Shown: positions 21,328-32,010, counted from the first letter of the stretch. The stretch: DNA of 64,000 nt from Kyrpidia spormannii (GCF_002804065.1 NZ_CP024955.1:1860001-1924000); one strand, 5' to 3'. Made by a program: numbers and translations. Notes: generated by a model from the sequence alone, not told the origin.

Positions 21328-22989
21328 TTGTCCTTCACCCTGCGCGAAGCACTTCATTGCGAAGGCCTTCGACTGTGCCGGGTGGTGGCAGGCGTCCGAG
21401 GGTTGGACCGGCGCCTTGCCCATGTCACCGTCATGGAAGTCCCTGACATCACCGAGTGGCTCAAGAGCGATGATCTGCTATTGACCAGTCTGTACTCACT
21501 GCGAAACGATCCAGCTGCCCGACGTCGGCTGATCCGGGATTTAGCGGACCGGGGTGCCTGCGCCTTGGCGGTCAAAACCCGGCGCTATGTGGACTCTGTC
21601 CCGCCGGAGATGGTGGAAGAAGCGGACCAAGCCGGATTCCCCCTGTTGGAGATCCCCCGAGACATCACGTATCTCGACATCATGAACCCGTTAATGCGCG
21701 AACTGCTCAGGGATAATTCAACGTCTTTCGTCGACTTGGAACGAGATATGCGTTGGCTAACCGAGATCGCGTTTAGTGGAGCAGGACTGGATCTTCTCTT
21801 GAGGTCCTTGGCCTCGGTGCTTCGTCAACCCCTCACCTTTGAAAATGACACCATCCGTTGGTACGGTCGCCTGGAAAACCGGAAGATATCGCCGTTTTCT
21901 GCAGAGGATAAACATACACTTCGGGAGATTGCACGGCTCACCCCCATCCAACGCGATTTGGACCAAGAAACAATGGAGTGCATTGCCGCCCCCTTGGTTT
22001 TGCACGGCATCCTAGAGGGTTGCCTCACCCTGTGGCCGCAAGAAGGACATATAGAAGAACGGGATTACATGTTATTGGAGCGGGCATCAGCCCTAGTGGC
22101 TCTAGAACTCATGAAACAAAAAACCGCCATGGAAGTCGAGCAACGCTACAAGAGTGAATTTTTGGGAGATGTCCTCGCCGGTCGCGGTGACCCCGATGAA
22201 TTGATCTCCAGGGGGCGAGTGTTTCGATGGAACTTGGATCAAGACTTTTGTGTAGCCGTGATCAGCTTGCTCCCTCGGGAGTCCGAGACGTCCGCGAAAG
22301 GCATGCGAGATCGGTCAAGCGAGGGGGACATTCAGGGACGTCTCTTGTCGGAGTTGGCGCGACAGATTGAGGATGCCGTTCAGCAACGGGCATCTGGGGC
22401 GGCGGTAGGGGTTCGAGGCAATCGGGTCATTCTTCTATTACCCGTGACAAATGTCCCACAACAGGATTCCCAGGAAGAGAAAAAAGTCGACTCATCCAAC
22501 GAATCATTCCTGTCCAATTTGCTTCAGGATATCCAAAAACACTGGACGGAGTTTGATCTTGTTGCGGGACTCGGCCGCATTTACCCCGGTGTGCAAGGAA
22601 TCCCTGTGGCGTACCGGGAGGCCTGCCAGGCCTCCTCCTTCGGCGCCGACGGTCGAGCCCGGCGCCGTATCACCACATTCTGGGATCTGGGTATCTACCG
22701 CCTCCTGACCGGTTTTAATCCAGAAGAGATGTCGGGATTTTACCGGGATACCGTCGGTCGCCTGGAGGTTTACGATCAAAAAAACCATACGAACCTGATC
22801 GAGACGTTGGAAGCGTATTTCGCCCACAACGGGAGCCTCACGTCCACCTCCCAGGCTTTGTTTATTCACGTCAATACCCTAAAGTATCGCCTCGGGCGCG
22901 TAGAGGCCTTGACCGGTCTCAACCCTTACGACTCGGAAGATCGACTGCAACTGCAACTGGCGCTGAAAATACGTCCCTTATTGGCCTGA
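21328..22989 (+). CDS. pucR: PucR-family transcriptional regulator
   Basis: A 553-residue regulator: an N-terminal PucR domain (about 1-125, including VPDITEWLKSDDLLLTS), a central GGDEF-like/CdaR region and a C-terminal PucR-type helix-turn-helix (GSLTSTSQALFIHVNTLKYR, then LGRVEALTGLNP). Family members activate purine and related nitrogen-source catabolism. TTG 21328 was chosen because AAGGAGG ends eight bases upstream; the frame continues open for 54 codons further with no conserved sequence. The gene is divergent from the MFS/amidohydrolase pair and convergent with the pyrD-like gene, which it overlaps by 64 bases. It is the natural regulator of both flanking operons. Confidence 0.85.
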   Translation: MSFTLREALHCEGLRLCRVVAGVRGLDRRLAHVTVMEVPDITEWLKSDDLLLTSLYSLRNDPAARRRLIRDLADRGACALAVKTRRYVDSVPPEMVEEADQAGFPLLEIPRDITYLDIMNPLMRELLRDNSTSFVDLERDMRWLTEIAFSGAGLDLLLRSLASVLRQPLTFENDTIRWYGRLENRKISPFSAEDKHTLREIARLTPIQRDLDQETMECIAAPLVLHGILEGCLTLWPQEGHIEERDYMLLERASALVALELMKQKTAMEVEQRYKSEFLGDVLAGRGDPDELISRGRVFRWNLDQDFCVAVISLLPRESETSAKGMRDRSSEGDIQGRLLSELARQIEDAVQQRASGAAVGVRGNRVILLLPVTNVPQQDSQEEKKVDSSNESFLSNLLQDIQKHWTEFDLVAGLGRIYPGVQGIPVAYREACQASSFGADGRARRRITTFWDLGIYRLLTGFNPEEMSGFYRDTVGRLEVYDQKNHTNLIETLEAYFAHNGSLTSTSQALFIHVNTLKYRLGRVEALTGLNPYDSEDRLQLQLALKIRPLLA

Positions 22990-23882
22990 CCGACAATTTC
23001 GGTGATCGATTTGAGCCCTTCCCGTTCGACGTACTCGTCGAGGTCACGGATGATTTCCGTCATGCCGCGTGGGTTGACAAAATTATATGTCCCCACCTGA
23101 ACGGCCCGGGCGCCCGCAAGCAGATACTCCAGGACATCGTCCGCCCTAGAGATGCCCCCACACCCGATGATGGGAATGTTCACGTGCGGATAAATTTGGT
23201 ACACCATGCGAAGAACAATGGGTTTCACCGCCGGGCCGGACAACCCTCCCGTGACATTGCCGAGCTTCGGTCTCTTGGTATGCGGATCGATCGCCATACC
23301 AATCAGCGTATTCGCCACCACCAAGGCGTCCGCCCCGGCCTCCTGGGCCGCCCGGGCAACCGACACCATATCCCCGGTATTTGGCGTTAATTTGGCCCAT
23401 ATTGGAAGATCGGTGGCCTCCCGCACCGCCCGTATGGTCCGATACGTCCCGTCGGCTTCCATGGCCGGAGACCAGCCTCCCACTTCAAGATTGGGACATG
23501 AAATATTCACCTCGATGGTCTGAACGCCAGGAACGGTGAGACGGTGGGCCAAACGGGCATACCCTTCCGGACTTTCCCCCGAGATGCTCACCACCAAAGG
23601 AGTCTTCCATCGGCGATAAACGGGAAGCTGATCGATTATAAAATTTTCTACTCCTTTGTTTTGGATGCCCACCGCATTCAACATGCCGGCGGGCGTCTCG
23701 ATACAGCGGGGGCCGGGGTTACCCGCCCTGGGATGCCAAGTCACACTCTTGGTGACCAGCGCCCCCAATTGATCAAAATCGATCCATTCGGCCAAATCCG
23801 GAGAAAAGGTACCGGATGCCGGCATAACCGGATTCTTGAGACGAAGGGGACCAACCTGCACACTCAAACGATCAGAGCTCAT
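22926..23882 (-). CDS. Second dihydroorotate dehydrogenase, class 1B catalytic-subunit-like (PyrD paralogue)
   Basis: A 318-residue FMN TIM-barrel protein. VEVNISCPN places the active-site cysteine (C129) in the class 1B position, and GMLNAVGIQNKG, GGLSGPAVKP and IGCGGI are the FMN/substrate elements. It pairs with the PyrK-like gene just upstream, with which it overlaps by 11 bases. A full biosynthetic pyrD lies at 26989-27915, so this copy is redundant for synthesis and may run in the orotate-reducing, catabolic direction with NADH. The last 16 residues after VGQANK (GRIFSASCSCSRSSES) are atypical and lie opposite the end of pucR. Dihydropyrimidine dehydrogenase activity is an alternative. 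Confidence 0.82.
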   Translation of the reverse strand: MSSDRLSVQVGPLRLKNPVMPASGTFSPDLAEWIDFDQLGALVTKSVTWHPRAGNPGPRCIETPAGMLNAVGIQNKGVENFIIDQLPVYRRWKTPLVVSISGESPEGYARLAHRLTVPGVQTIEVNISCPNLEVGGWSPAMEADGTYRTIRAVREATDLPIWAKLTPNTGDMVSVARAAQEAGADALVVANTLIGMAIDPHTKRPKLGNVTGGLSGPAVKPIVLRMVYQIYPHVNIPIIGCGGISRADDVLEYLLAGARAVQVGTYNFVNPRGMTEIIRDLDEYVEREGLKSITEIVGQANKGRIFSASCSCSRSSES

Positions 23883-24666
23883 CCACGATCACCTCGGCAA
23901 GGGAAAACACCGGGCCTTCCCGGCAGACGCGAAGGGGATACACCCGTCCTTCTCTGAAAAAAGGTTTGACACAGCAGTAACACATGCCCAGGCCGCATCC
24001 CATGTTTTCCTCGAGGGCAACTTGCCCGGGTATCCCATGCGTGTCGGCAAGACGTTGCATCAGCTTGGTCAATCGCCGGGATCCACAAGTGAAGACCGCG
24101 TCCACCGACTCCCGATGTAGGATCTCGCGGACCATGCTTTCCACCACGTGTACCTCGCTGGTGCCCTCGACATCCGTCACCGTGGCCACCCGGGCCCCGA
24201 GCTCGTGCAGCCGATCGACGGACACGAGTCGATCAGGAGTTCTCGCACTCAAAATGGCGAAAACGTCCATCCCGGATTGAACAGCTTGCTCCGCCAGGGG
24301 AGCAAGGGTCGCCAATCCCGCGCCCCGCCCCACGAGCAAAATGCCCCTCCACGCGGAGTCCAGGGAGAATCCTCTCCCTAAAGGGCCAAGTAAGTCAAGG
24401 GTATCTCCCGGGACCAACCCGGCCAACAGAGCGGTCCCCCGCCCCCGCACATGGTATAAGAACTCTACCCACCCGCGGTCCTCGTCGATTCCATAGATGC
24501 TCATCGGTCGGCGCAAGAGGGGATCCCACTGGGATGATAATCGAAGGTGAAAGAATTGTCCCGGTACAGCCACCACCGCATCCGGAGCCTCCACCACCAT
24601 GTGTTTGTATCGACGCCCCACCCATTCATTCAGGACAATCCGGCCCTGGTGCAGGTCCGCGCTCAT
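23872..24666 (-). CDS. PyrK-like iron-sulfur/FAD electron-transfer subunit (second copy)
   Basis: 264 residues of the ferredoxin-reductase type: an FAD domain with LRRPMSIYGI, an NAD domain with GILLVGRGAGLATLAPLAEQ, and a C-terminal cysteine cluster ENMGCGLGMCYCC plus VCREGPVF that binds a 2Fe-2S cluster in PyrK. It would pass electrons between NAD(H) and the FMN of its PyrD partner. ATG 24664-24666 overlaps the stop of the M20 hydrolase gene (ATGA), which fixes the start and shows co-translation. The tyrosine-cysteine spacing MCYCC differs slightly from the biosynthetic PyrK at 27915-28718 (VCMGC). Confidence 0.83.
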   Translation of the reverse strand: MSADLHQGRIVLNEWVGRRYKHMVVEAPDAVVAVPGQFFHLRLSSQWDPLLRRPMSIYGIDEDRGWVEFLYHVRGRGTALLAGLVPGDTLDLLGPLGRGFSLDSAWRGILLVGRGAGLATLAPLAEQAVQSGMDVFAILSARTPDRLVSVDRLHELGARVATVTDVEGTSEVHVVESMVREILHRESVDAVFTCGSRRLTKLMQRLADTHGIPGQVALEENMGCGLGMCYCCVKPFFREGRVYPLRVCREGPVFSLAEVIVDEL

Positions 24667-25991
24667 GTCAATCCCCCATCCGCATGGATGGCGTGTCCAT
24701 CCGTTCGCCCGCCGACGGTGACATCGCCAAGATCGGTGATCCCGGGCCGCTTCGCCACGGCCGCCCCGGTCAAGCGGGTCAAAAACCGATCGAGCACAGC
24801 CAAGCCTGGGGCGAGATCTTTTTGGTCGGTCCATTCGTCCGGGTGATGACTGACTCCACCCCGGGAGGGCACGAAGATCATCGCTGCCGGACAGATTTTC
24901 CCCATGTTCATGGCATCGTGGCCGGCCCCGCTTGGCATACGGTGGTACGGGACTTCGAGTTCGCGACATGTGCGCTCTAGCTCTTCAATCAATCCTTCGT
25001 GCATCACCGTCGGGTCATCTCGCTGCACAATCGAGACCTCCACAGTGACGCCCCGGGTCTGACGGACTTCCTCACAATACGTGAGGAAACGATCCATGGC
25101 CCGGTCTTTGACCTCCCTCGAAGTACTTCGGAACTCGCCCCGCATTTCCACCCGGCCCGGGATGGTATTGGTGCTCCCGGGAAACACGTCCACAGACGCT
25201 ACCGTTCCCACCAGCCAGTGGTCTCGTTCGGAAAGAGCAATCGCCTCCACCGCCTCCACCAATTGCGCGGCGGCCACCAAGGCATCCCGGCGCCGGCCCA
25301 TGGGCACCGTTCCCGAATGAAGGGCCGTGCCTTCTATCGTCACCCGAAACCGCGTGGGAGCAGCAATCCCCGTGACCAATCCCACCGGGACCCCAAGCCG
25401 CTCCAACTCCGGCCCTTGTTCAATATGAAGCTCTACGAAACAAGCGTACTTTCCCGGGGGAAGCACGCAACTCGCAACGCTCCGAGGATCAAACCCCGCC
25501 TGTTCCAAGGCTCGACTGAGCGGGACTCCGTTCCGGTCGCTGATTGTATCCAAATCGCCCCCGTTCAGTTGTCCGGTCACGGCGCGACTGCCAAGGGTCG
25601 AGACGCCGAACCGGGCGGACTCCTCCGCTGCAAACACCACAATCTCCAAAGGCAATTCAGTTTCCAGCCCAGACTCGTTCCATGATCGGGCAACCTCCAG
25701 CGCCGCCAGAACTCCCAAGGCTCCATCGAATACTCCGCCGGCCACCACCGTATCCAAGTGGGATCCCACCGCAACGGCGGGCACCGCCACTCGCCCGGGG
25801 CGCCGGGCAAATACATTCCCGAAAGAGTCCTGATGAACCTGAAGCCCGGCCTGTTTAAACCGCTCGATCACCCACATCTTCGCCTGAAGATCATCTTGGG
25901 AAAAAGCCAATCGGGTGATGCCCCGACCGGCCCCGGCCCCGATGGTGGCCAGTTCCATCAAATCTCGCCATAGCCGCTCTACAGACGCCAC
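24663..25991 (-). CDS. M20-family N-carbamoyl-L-amino-acid hydrolase / allantoate amidohydrolase type
   Basis: 442 residues of the hydantoinase/carbamoylase (AmaB, HyuC, AllC) branch of M20. Metal and catalytic residues are visible in GSHLDTV (H78, D80), GGVFDGALG (D89), AAEES (E123/E124), ELHIEQGP and VSHHPDEW, and MPSGAGHDAMNM is typical of the branch. It hydrolyses a carbamoyl or ureido group to CO2 and ammonia. Being the first gene of the operon with a DHODH-like pair, N-carbamoyl-aspartate (ureidosuccinate) is a plausible substrate; allantoate or N-carbamoyl amino acids cannot be excluded. GTG 25989-25991 follows GGGAGG by four bases. A TATGAT box lies about 25 bases upstream. Confidence 0.83.
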   Translation of the reverse strand: MASVERLWRDLMELATIGAGAGRGITRLAFSQDDLQAKMWVIERFKQAGLQVHQDSFGNVFARRPGRVAVPAVAVGSHLDTVVAGGVFDGALGVLAALEVARSWNESGLETELPLEIVVFAAEESARFGVSTLGSRAVTGQLNGGDLDTISDRNGVPLSRALEQAGFDPRSVASCVLPPGKYACFVELHIEQGPELERLGVPVGLVTGIAAPTRFRVTIEGTALHSGTVPMGRRRDALVAAAQLVEAVEAIALSERDHWLVGTVASVDVFPGSTNTIPGRVEMRGEFRSTSREVKDRAMDRFLTYCEEVRQTRGVTVEVSIVQRDDPTVMHEGLIEELERTCRELEVPYHRMPSGAGHDAMNMGKICPAAMIFVPSRGGVSHHPDEWTDQKDLAPGLAVLDRFLTRLTGAAVAKRPGITDLGDVTVGGRTDGHAIHADGGLT

Positions 25992-26060
25992 TGGACCTCC
26001 CTCTCTTTCCCTTTCATCATAAATCTGGAGGAAAGAGTCCGTCTTTTGGTCGGAAAGACG

Positions 26061-26104
26061 AAAAGACCCCTTGCCATTTCGTCAGTCCGGACAAGAGGTC
26101 TTTT
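26061..26104 (-). terminator. Terminator of the pyr operon
   Basis: On the minus strand AAAAGACCTCTTG pairs with CAAGGGGTCTTTT (one mismatch) across an 18-base loop and is followed by CG. It lies about 140 bases beyond the pyrF stop and before the M20 operon promoter region. The adjacent GTCTTT-N7-AAAGAC repeat at 26041-26059 may add to termination or be an operator. Confidence 0.65.
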
Positions 26105-26245
26105 CCTAAAGCAGGGTTATCCCTCGGCATGACTGGGACCTTTTTCCGCGGGTCAGTGGCGTCCACCGCCTTTCCTCGGCACCCTTGGCGAGGCGCTAGC
26201 GCTACAATTTTCCGGCCACCACCCGCACATGCCTCCGATCCATCT

Positions 26246-26992
26246 TCACAATCTGCTCCCTTCCGCGCACTCCGCCAGCACCGCCTCCGCCGCCTCCCTC
26301 CAGTCCGGGCTGCGCAAGATGGGCCGCCCGATCACCAGACATCCCGCCCCCCGCTCCAAAGCCTCCCGGGGCGTGGCCACCCGGCGCTGGTCGTCCCCCT
26401 CAGCTTGGTAAAACGCCGGGCGAATACCCGGAACCACCGTGAGGAAATCCGGCCCGCACACCTCCCGGATCAGCGGCACTTCCTCCGCCGACGCCACCAC
26501 CCCGTCCAGTCCGGACTGTTGCGCCAGCCGGGCGTACTGCTGAACCACTTCGGTCATTGACCCCGGAATCCCGAGCTCTTCATTCAACATTTTTTGGTCG
26601 GTGCTCGTCAACTGGGTCACCGCCACCACCCGGGGTCGGGGGATCCCCTCCGCAGCCGCCTGGTCAGCCACAGCCCGGAGCACCGTTTCCATCATCCTGC
26701 TCCCTCCCGAGGCGTGGACGGTCATCATGTCCACCCCGGACCTGGTGAGCACCGCCGCGGCCCGGGCGACGGTATTGGGAATATCGTGCAATTTGAGATC
26801 GAGAAAAATCCGCTGCGCCCCCGCCGCCCGAAGTTCTCGGAGAATGTCGGGACCAAAAAAATAAAACAACTCCATCCCCACTTTGAAACTGGAAAGAACT
26901 GGGGACACCGCCCGGACCACTTCCAGCGCCCGCTCCCGGGTATTCACATCGAGGGCCACATAGATTCGTTCCTTTAGAGATGCGGGATTCAC
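26246..26992 (-). CDS. pyrF: Orotidine 5'-phosphate decarboxylase
   Basis: 248 residues. [17 protein letters not shown] contains the DxKxxD active-site array (Asp-Lys-His-Asp) of the Bacillus-type enzyme, and VVPGIRP near the C-terminus binds the phosphate. It converts OMP to UMP, the last step of de novo pyrimidine synthesis. GTG 26990-26992 overlaps the pyrD stop and has AAGGGG eight bases upstream; the longer frame upstream reads through pyrD and was rejected. It is the last gene of the pyr operon, since pyrE does not follow. Confidence 0.94.
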   Translation of the reverse strand: MNPASLKERIYVALDVNTRERALEVVRAVSPVLSSFKVGMELFYFFGPDILRELRAAGAQRIFLDLKLHDIPNTVARAAAVLTRSGVDMMTVHASGGSRMMETVLRAVADQAAAEGIPRPRVVAVTQLTSTDQKMLNEELGIPGSMTEVVQQYARLAQQSGLDGVVASAEEVPLIREVCGPDFLTVVPGIRPAFYQAEGDDQRRVATPREALERGAGCLVIGRPILRSPDWREAAEAVLAECAEGSRL

Positions 26993-27915
26993 TGATTCCA
27001 CCCCTTCTGCGCCGCTCCGATCAACTCTCGCACCGCCCGGACTCCGTGGTTCCGACACCACGCGGCCAACTCGTCGAGAATATCCACGCACGCCGTGGGT
27101 TTGATAAAATTGGCCGTGCCCACCGCTACGGCGCTCGCCCCGGCCATGAAAAATTCCACCGCGTCTTCTCCGCTGGTGATGCCCCCCATGCCGATGATGG
27201 GAATCCGGACGACCCGGCTCACTTCGTAGATCATTCGTAAAGCCACGGGTTTAATAGCCGGCCCCGACAACCCCCCGAAAAAATTGGCCAGGATTGGACG
27301 CCGCCGTTCGATATCGATGCGCATCCCCACCAAAGTGTTGATCATCGACAGCCCGTCTGCCCCGGCCCGCTCCACAGCCTGGGCCAGCGCAACGATGTCC
27401 GTGACGTTGGGGGAAAGTTTCACAAACACCGGAACCCGGCTCACCGCTTTCACCGCCGCCGTCACCTCCGCCGCCATGTCCGGGTCGGTGCCAAAATGCA
27501 TCCCTCCACACCGGACATTGGGGCACGAAATGTTCAGTTCCAGCCCCGCAACGTCCCGAGAGCGCGAGAGCCGCCGGGCGGTCTCGACGTACTCCTCCAC
27601 CACCGATCCGGCGACATTGACGATGACCGGCACTCCGTAATGCCGCAGGGCGGGCAACTCCTCGGTGATCACCCGATCCACCCCGGGATTTTGCAACCCA
27701 ATGGCGTTCAGCATCCCCGACGGGGTCTCCGCCACCCGGGGGGTGGGATTTCCCGGCCTCGGCTCCAGGGTCGTCCCCTTGACCACGATGGCCCCGAGGC
27801 GCGACAGATCGTACCACCGGGACATTTCCCGGCCATAAGAAAAACACCCCGAGGCGGGCATCACCGGATTGTGAAGTCGGATTCCCGCCAATTCCACCGA
27901 AAGATCGACATCCAT
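26989..27915 (-). CDS. pyrD: Dihydroorotate dehydrogenase B, catalytic subunit
   Basis: 308 residues, class 1B enzyme. [10 protein letters not shown] carries the catalytic cysteine, and [22 protein letters not shown] and IGMGGI are FMN-binding elements. With PyrK it oxidises dihydroorotate to orotate using NAD+. ATG 27913-27915 shares a base with the pyrK stop (TGATG), with AGGAGG further upstream. The stop overlaps pyrF. It is clearly the biosynthetic copy because of its place in the PyrR-controlled operon; a paralogue is at 22926-23882. Confidence 0.95.
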   Translation of the reverse strand: MDVDLSVELAGIRLHNPVMPASGCFSYGREMSRWYDLSRLGAIVVKGTTLEPRPGNPTPRVAETPSGMLNAIGLQNPGVDRVITEELPALRHYGVPVIVNVAGSVVEEYVETARRLSRSRDVAGLELNISCPNVRCGGMHFGTDPDMAAEVTAAVKAVSRVPVFVKLSPNVTDIVALAQAVERAGADGLSMINTLVGMRIDIERRRPILANFFGGLSGPAIKPVALRMIYEVSRVVRIPIIGMGGITSGEDAVEFFMAGASAVAVGTANFIKPTACVDILDELAAWCRNHGVRAVRELIGAAQKGWNQ

Positions 27916-28718
27916 CACGAAAATGCCACCTCCTCGGCGGGAAAGACCGGCCCGTCGGCACACACCCGGCGGTACACCAGGGACCCGTCCGCCCTCCGAA
28001 GGGGGTGGACGCAGCCCATGCACACCCCTATTCCGCAGCCCATCCGCTCCTCAAGAGACAAATAGCCGGGGAGATGACCCGACAGCTTCCCTTGCACCGC
28101 CTGAAGCATGGGACTCGGGCCACAGGCGTAAAAGCGATCGGCTCCCCGAAGAAGATCCTCCTCCAGGGCATCGGTGACCCTGCCGGGCATCCCGGCGCTT
28201 CCGTCTTCGGTGAGGAGACGCACCGGCCCCAGGGCGGCCAGCTCATCCACCAGCATCACATCCCGGGCTTCCCGAAAGCCGACCACCGCCGTCACCTCGA
28301 CTCCCCGGCGGCGGACTTCCCGGGCCAGTTGGATCAGGGGAGGGACCCCAACCCCGCCGCCAATCACCAATACCCGACCATCTCCCGGGTGAAGGGGAAA
28401 GCCCCGCCCCAGCGGCCCCAGGACGTCCAGGGCGGATCCGGGCCGGCGCCCGGCGAGCCACCGGGTGCCCGCCCCCACCACCCGGTACACCAGGGCGAAT
28501 CGCCGATCTGCTACCGCTTCGCTCAGGCTGATCGGTCGCCGCAGGACGTGATCGAGCCCCTCTCCCACCCGGACGTAAAAAAACTGCCCCGGAGACCAGG
28601 GAGTGTCTTGCTCCATTTCTATCCAAAGGCGAAACACATCCCGGGTCAGGCGCTCCTGTTCCACCACCTGGACAATCACTCGGCCCTCACCCCCTGTCTC
28701 CCGCGGTCTCTGATCCAT
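27915..28718 (-). CDS. pyrK: Dihydroorotate dehydrogenase B, electron-transfer subunit
   Basis: 267 residues if started at ATG 28718. FAD-binding [12 protein letters not shown]-binding [19 protein letters not shown] and the 2Fe-2S cluster ligands in [13 protein letters not shown] plus VCADGPVF identify PyrK. It shuttles electrons from the PyrD FMN to NAD+. The ATG overlaps carB by 32 bases; GTG 28679 (giving [11 protein letters not shown]) directly behind GGGGGTGAGG is an equally reasonable start that would remove the overlap. The stop shares a base with the pyrD start. Confidence 0.93.
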   Translation of the reverse strand: MDQRPRETGGEGRVIVQVVEQERLTRDVFRLWIEMEQDTPWSPGQFFYVRVGEGLDHVLRRPISLSEAVADRRFALVYRVVGAGTRWLAGRRPGSALDVLGPLGRGFPLHPGDGRVLVIGGGVGVPPLIQLAREVRRRGVEVTAVVGFREARDVMLVDELAALGPVRLLTEDGSAGMPGRVTDALEEDLLRGADRFYACGPSPMLQAVQGKLSGHLPGYLSLEERMGCGIGVCMGCVHPLRRADGSLVYRRVCADGPVFPAEEVAFS

Positions 28719-31700
28719 CGGCCACCCCCGGCGCCCCGCCGGTCACCGGCACCTGGTCGGCCTCTACCTCAACCTCAAGTCCGCATTCCCTCGCTCGAGC
28801 ACCCGGACCGGGGCGGACAGTGTCTTTGCCGGACCCCGCCGGGAGGGGCTCCACCGCCACCCGCAAGGACTCCAGCACCTCCACCAATGCCCGGGCCGTG
28901 TCGAGAGACGTTAAACAGGGAATCCCCCGCTCCACCGCTTCCCGGCGGATCCGGAATCCGTCCCGGCGCGGCTCCCGTCCCCGGGTCATGGTGTTGATCA
29001 CCAGATCCGCCCCGTCCCGCACCACGTCGAGGATACTGGGAGACCCCTCCTCCACTTTGCGCACCCGGGTCACCGCCACCCCACGGCACTCCAGGAAGTC
29101 CGCAGTGCCCTTGGTCGCAATCAACGTGAACCCCAACTCCGAGAGCCGGCGCAGAATCGGCCACGCCTCTTCCTTGTCCTTGTCTGCGACGGTGGCCACG
29201 ACCCTGCCGCCCATGGGCACGCGAATCCCGGCACCGGCCAACCCTTTGTACAGAGCCCGGGCAAAGGAGACATCCCGGCCCATCACTTCGCCGGTGGATT
29301 TCATCTCCGGCCCCAGGGTCACGTCCACCCGGCGGAGCTTGGCAAAGGAGAACACCGGCACTTTCACCGCCGTCTCCTGGCGCTCGGGCACGAGTCCCGG
29401 GCGATGGCCCTGGGCGCGGAGAGACTCGCCCAGGATGGATCGCACCGCCGCCTCCACCATGGGGACGCCGGTCACCTTGCTCAAAAAGGGCACCGTCCGG
29501 GAAGAGCGGGGGTTGACCTCCAGCACGTACAATTCGTCATTTCGGATGACGAACTGGATGTTGATCAGCCCTTTGACCTCCAGGGCCCGGGCGATGCGCT
29601 CGGTGGCGTCCACAATCCGCGCCTTCATCGCCGGAGAGAGGGATTTGGCCGGATAGACGGCGATGGAGTCCCCGGAGTGAACCCCGGCCCGCTCGATATG
29701 TTCCATAATGCCGGGGATCAGGACATCCTCCCCGTCGCAGACGGCGTCCACCTCCACCTCGGTGCCCTGGATGTAGCGGTCGATCCACACCGGGCGGTCC
29801 GGACCCGCCTCAAAGGCCTCCCGGAGATACCCCTCCAGCTCCTCGGGTTGGTCCACGATCTGCATCGCCCGCCCGCCCAGCACGTAGGAGGGGCGAACCA
29901 ACAGCGGATAACCGAGATCCTGCGCCGCCCGGCGGGCCTCCTCCAGGCTCCAGGCGGTGCGGCCCCGAGGTCGGGACAGCCCGAGGTCGGCCAACAGCTC
30001 GTCGAATTTTTCCCGGTCCTCGGCCCGGTCGATCTGCTCGAGATCCGTCCCGAGAATCCGCACCCCCCGCGCCGCCAGGGCGGCCGCCAAGTTGATCGCC
30101 GTCTGGCCCCCGAACTGCACCAGCACCCCCACCGGATTTTCCCGGCGGATGACGTGCATCACGTCTTCCACGTGCAGCGGCTCAAAATACAGCCGGTCTG
30201 CGGTGTTAAAATCTGTCGAGACCGTTTCCGGGTTGTTGTTGACGATCACCGCCTCATACCCCGCTTTTTGCAACGCCCACACCGCGTGGACCGAGCAGTA
30301 ATCGAATTCGATCCCCTGCCCGATGCGGATCGGGCCCGACCCCAAAACCACCACCGCCCGGCCCGTGGCCCCCGGGGCTTCATCCTCTCTTTCCCAGGAA
30401 GAGTAATAATAGGGCGTCTCCGCCTCAAACTCCGCCGCGCAGGTATCGACGATTTTGTAAGATGGATAGAGATGAAGATCCCGCCGCCACCCCTCCACGT
30501 TCGAAAGGGGGACCCCCGCCAAACGGGCGATGGCGGTGTCCGGCAAACCGAGCACCTTGGCCTGCCGCAGCCGATCTTCCGTCAACCGCTCGGCGAGTTC
30601 CGCCTCCATGGCGACGATGTTGCGGATTTTATCGAGGAAGAACAGGTCGATCCCCGTGAGCCGGTGGATCTCATCGTCCTCCCATCCCCGGCGCATGGAC
30701 TCCGCCACCAGGAAAATCCGCTCATCATCCGCTTCGGCCAGGCGCCGCCGCAGGTCTTCGTCCCCCAGTTCCCCGCTCCCGGGCAGATCCAGAGCGTCCA
30801 CGCCGATCTCCAGGGAACGGATGGCTTTGAGAAGCGAGGCCTCAAAGGTGCGCCCGATGGCCATCACCTCACCGGTGGATTTCATCTGAGTGCCCAACCG
30901 CCGGTTGGCCGTGCTGAATTTGTCAAATGGCCAACGGGGAATTTTCGTGACCACATAATCCAGGGCCGGCTCAAACGAGGCGTAGGTGCGGCCGGTGACC
31001 GGATTGACGATTTCATCGAGAAAATACCCCACCGCGATGCGGGCGGCCACCCGGGCGATGGGGTAGCCGGTGGCTTTCGAGGCCAGGGCGCTGGACCGGC
31101 TGACCCTGGGGTTGACCTCGATGACATAGTACCGGTCGCTCGCCGGATCCAAGGCGAATTGCACGTTGCATCCGCCCTCGATCCCCAAGGCCCGGATAAT
31201 CCGCAACGAGGCGCTGCGCAGCAGTTGATAGTCCTGGTCTGAGAGCGTCTGGCTCGGGGCGACGACGATACTGTCCCCGGTGTGGATCCCCACCGGATCC
31301 ACGTTCTCCATGTTGCACACCACGATGCACGTATCCCGGCCATCCCGCATCACTTCGTATTCGATCTCCTTGAACCCGGCCACGCTCCGTTCGACCAGAA
31401 TCTGCCGGATCGGGCTCGCCTCCAGCCCCAGGGCCGCCACCTCGGCCAGCTCCTCCGGGCCGGCCGCCAGGCCGCCCCCGGTCCCTCCCAGGGTATAAGC
31501 CGGGCGCACGATCACCGGATAACCGATCCGGTCTGCAAACTGAAGAGCTTCTTCCACCTCGGTGACAATGGCGCTCTCGGGCACGGGTTCGCCGATCTCT
31601 GCCATCAGCTTTCGGAATTGCTCCCGGTCCTCCGCCCGCTCGATGGCGTGCAGGGGCGTTCCCAAAAGCTCGATGCAAAGCTCCTCCAGCACCCCTCTCC

Positions 31701-32010
31701 GGGCCAACTCCACGGCCAAATTCAGCCCGGTCTGCCCCCCCAAAGTGGCGAGAAGTCCGTCAGGTCTCTCCCGCCGGGCCACCGCCTCCACCGTTTCCGG
31801 AGTGAGGGGCTCGATGTAAACCCGATCCGCCATATGGGGATCGGTCATGATGGTGGCGGGGTTGCTGTTGACCAACACCACTTCGTAGCCTTCTTCTTTA
31901 AGCGCCCGGCAGGCCTGGGTGCCGGCGTAGTCGAACTCCGCCGCCTGGCCGATCACGATCGGGCCCGAGCCGATGACGAGGATTTTGTGAATATCATTTC
32001 GTTTAGGCAT
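28687..32010 (-). CDS. carB: Carbamoyl-phosphate synthase large subunit
   Basis: 1107 residues with the two homologous synthetase halves: [19 protein letters not shown] at the start of the first and [18 protein letters not shown] of the second, each followed by an ATP-grasp domain, and a C-terminal MGS-like regulatory domain. It makes carbamoyl phosphate from bicarbonate, ammonia and two ATP. ATG 32008-32010 overlaps the carA stop by eight bases. It is slightly longer than usual owing to a hydrophilic, low-complexity tail of about 40 residues that overlaps pyrK. Confidence 0.97.
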   Translation of the reverse strand: MPKRNDIHKILVIGSGPIVIGQAAEFDYAGTQACRALKEEGYEVVLVNSNPATIMTDPHMADRVYIEPLTPETVEAVARRERPDGLLATLGGQTGLNLAVELARRGVLEELCIELLGTPLHAIERAEDREQFRKLMAEIGEPVPESAIVTEVEEALQFADRIGYPVIVRPAYTLGGTGGGLAAGPEELAEVAALGLEASPIRQILVERSVAGFKEIEYEVMRDGRDTCIVVCNMENVDPVGIHTGDSIVVAPSQTLSDQDYQLLRSASLRIIRALGIEGGCNVQFALDPASDRYYVIEVNPRVSRSSALASKATGYPIARVAARIAVGYFLDEIVNPVTGRTYASFEPALDYVVTKIPRWPFDKFSTANRRLGTQMKSTGEVMAIGRTFEASLLKAIRSLEIGVDALDLPGSGELGDEDLRRRLAEADDERIFLVAESMRRGWEDDEIHRLTGIDLFFLDKIRNIVAMEAELAERLTEDRLRQAKVLGLPDTAIARLAGVPLSNVEGWRRDLHLYPSYKIVDTCAAEFEAETPYYYSSWEREDEAPGATGRAVVVLGSGPIRIGQGIEFDYCSVHAVWALQKAGYEAVIVNNNPETVSTDFNTADRLYFEPLHVEDVMHVIRRENPVGVLVQFGGQTAINLAAALAARGVRILGTDLEQIDRAEDREKFDELLADLGLSRPRGRTAWSLEEARRAAQDLGYPLLVRPSYVLGGRAMQIVDQPEELEGYLREAFEAGPDRPVWIDRYIQGTEVEVDAVCDGEDVLIPGIMEHIERAGVHSGDSIAVYPAKSLSPAMKARIVDATERIARALEVKGLINIQFVIRNDELYVLEVNPRSSRTVPFLSKVTGVPMVEAAVRSILGESLRAQGHRPGLVPERQETAVKVPVFSFAKLRRVDVTLGPEMKSTGEVMGRDVSFARALYKGLAGAGIRVPMGGRVVATVADKDKEEAWPILRRLSELGFTLIATKGTADFLECRGVAVTRVRKVEEGSPSILDVVRDGADLVINTMTRGREPRRDGFRIRREAVERGIPCLTSLDTARALVEVLESLRVAVEPLPAGSGKDTVRPGPGARARECGLEVEVEADQVPVTGGAPGVADGSETAGDRG

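Noticed and set aside
29404-31242. A 612-codon plus-strand frame
   Set aside because: It runs antisense to carB in a GC-rich gene; the long frame results from third-position GC bias and has no protein-like domain pattern.
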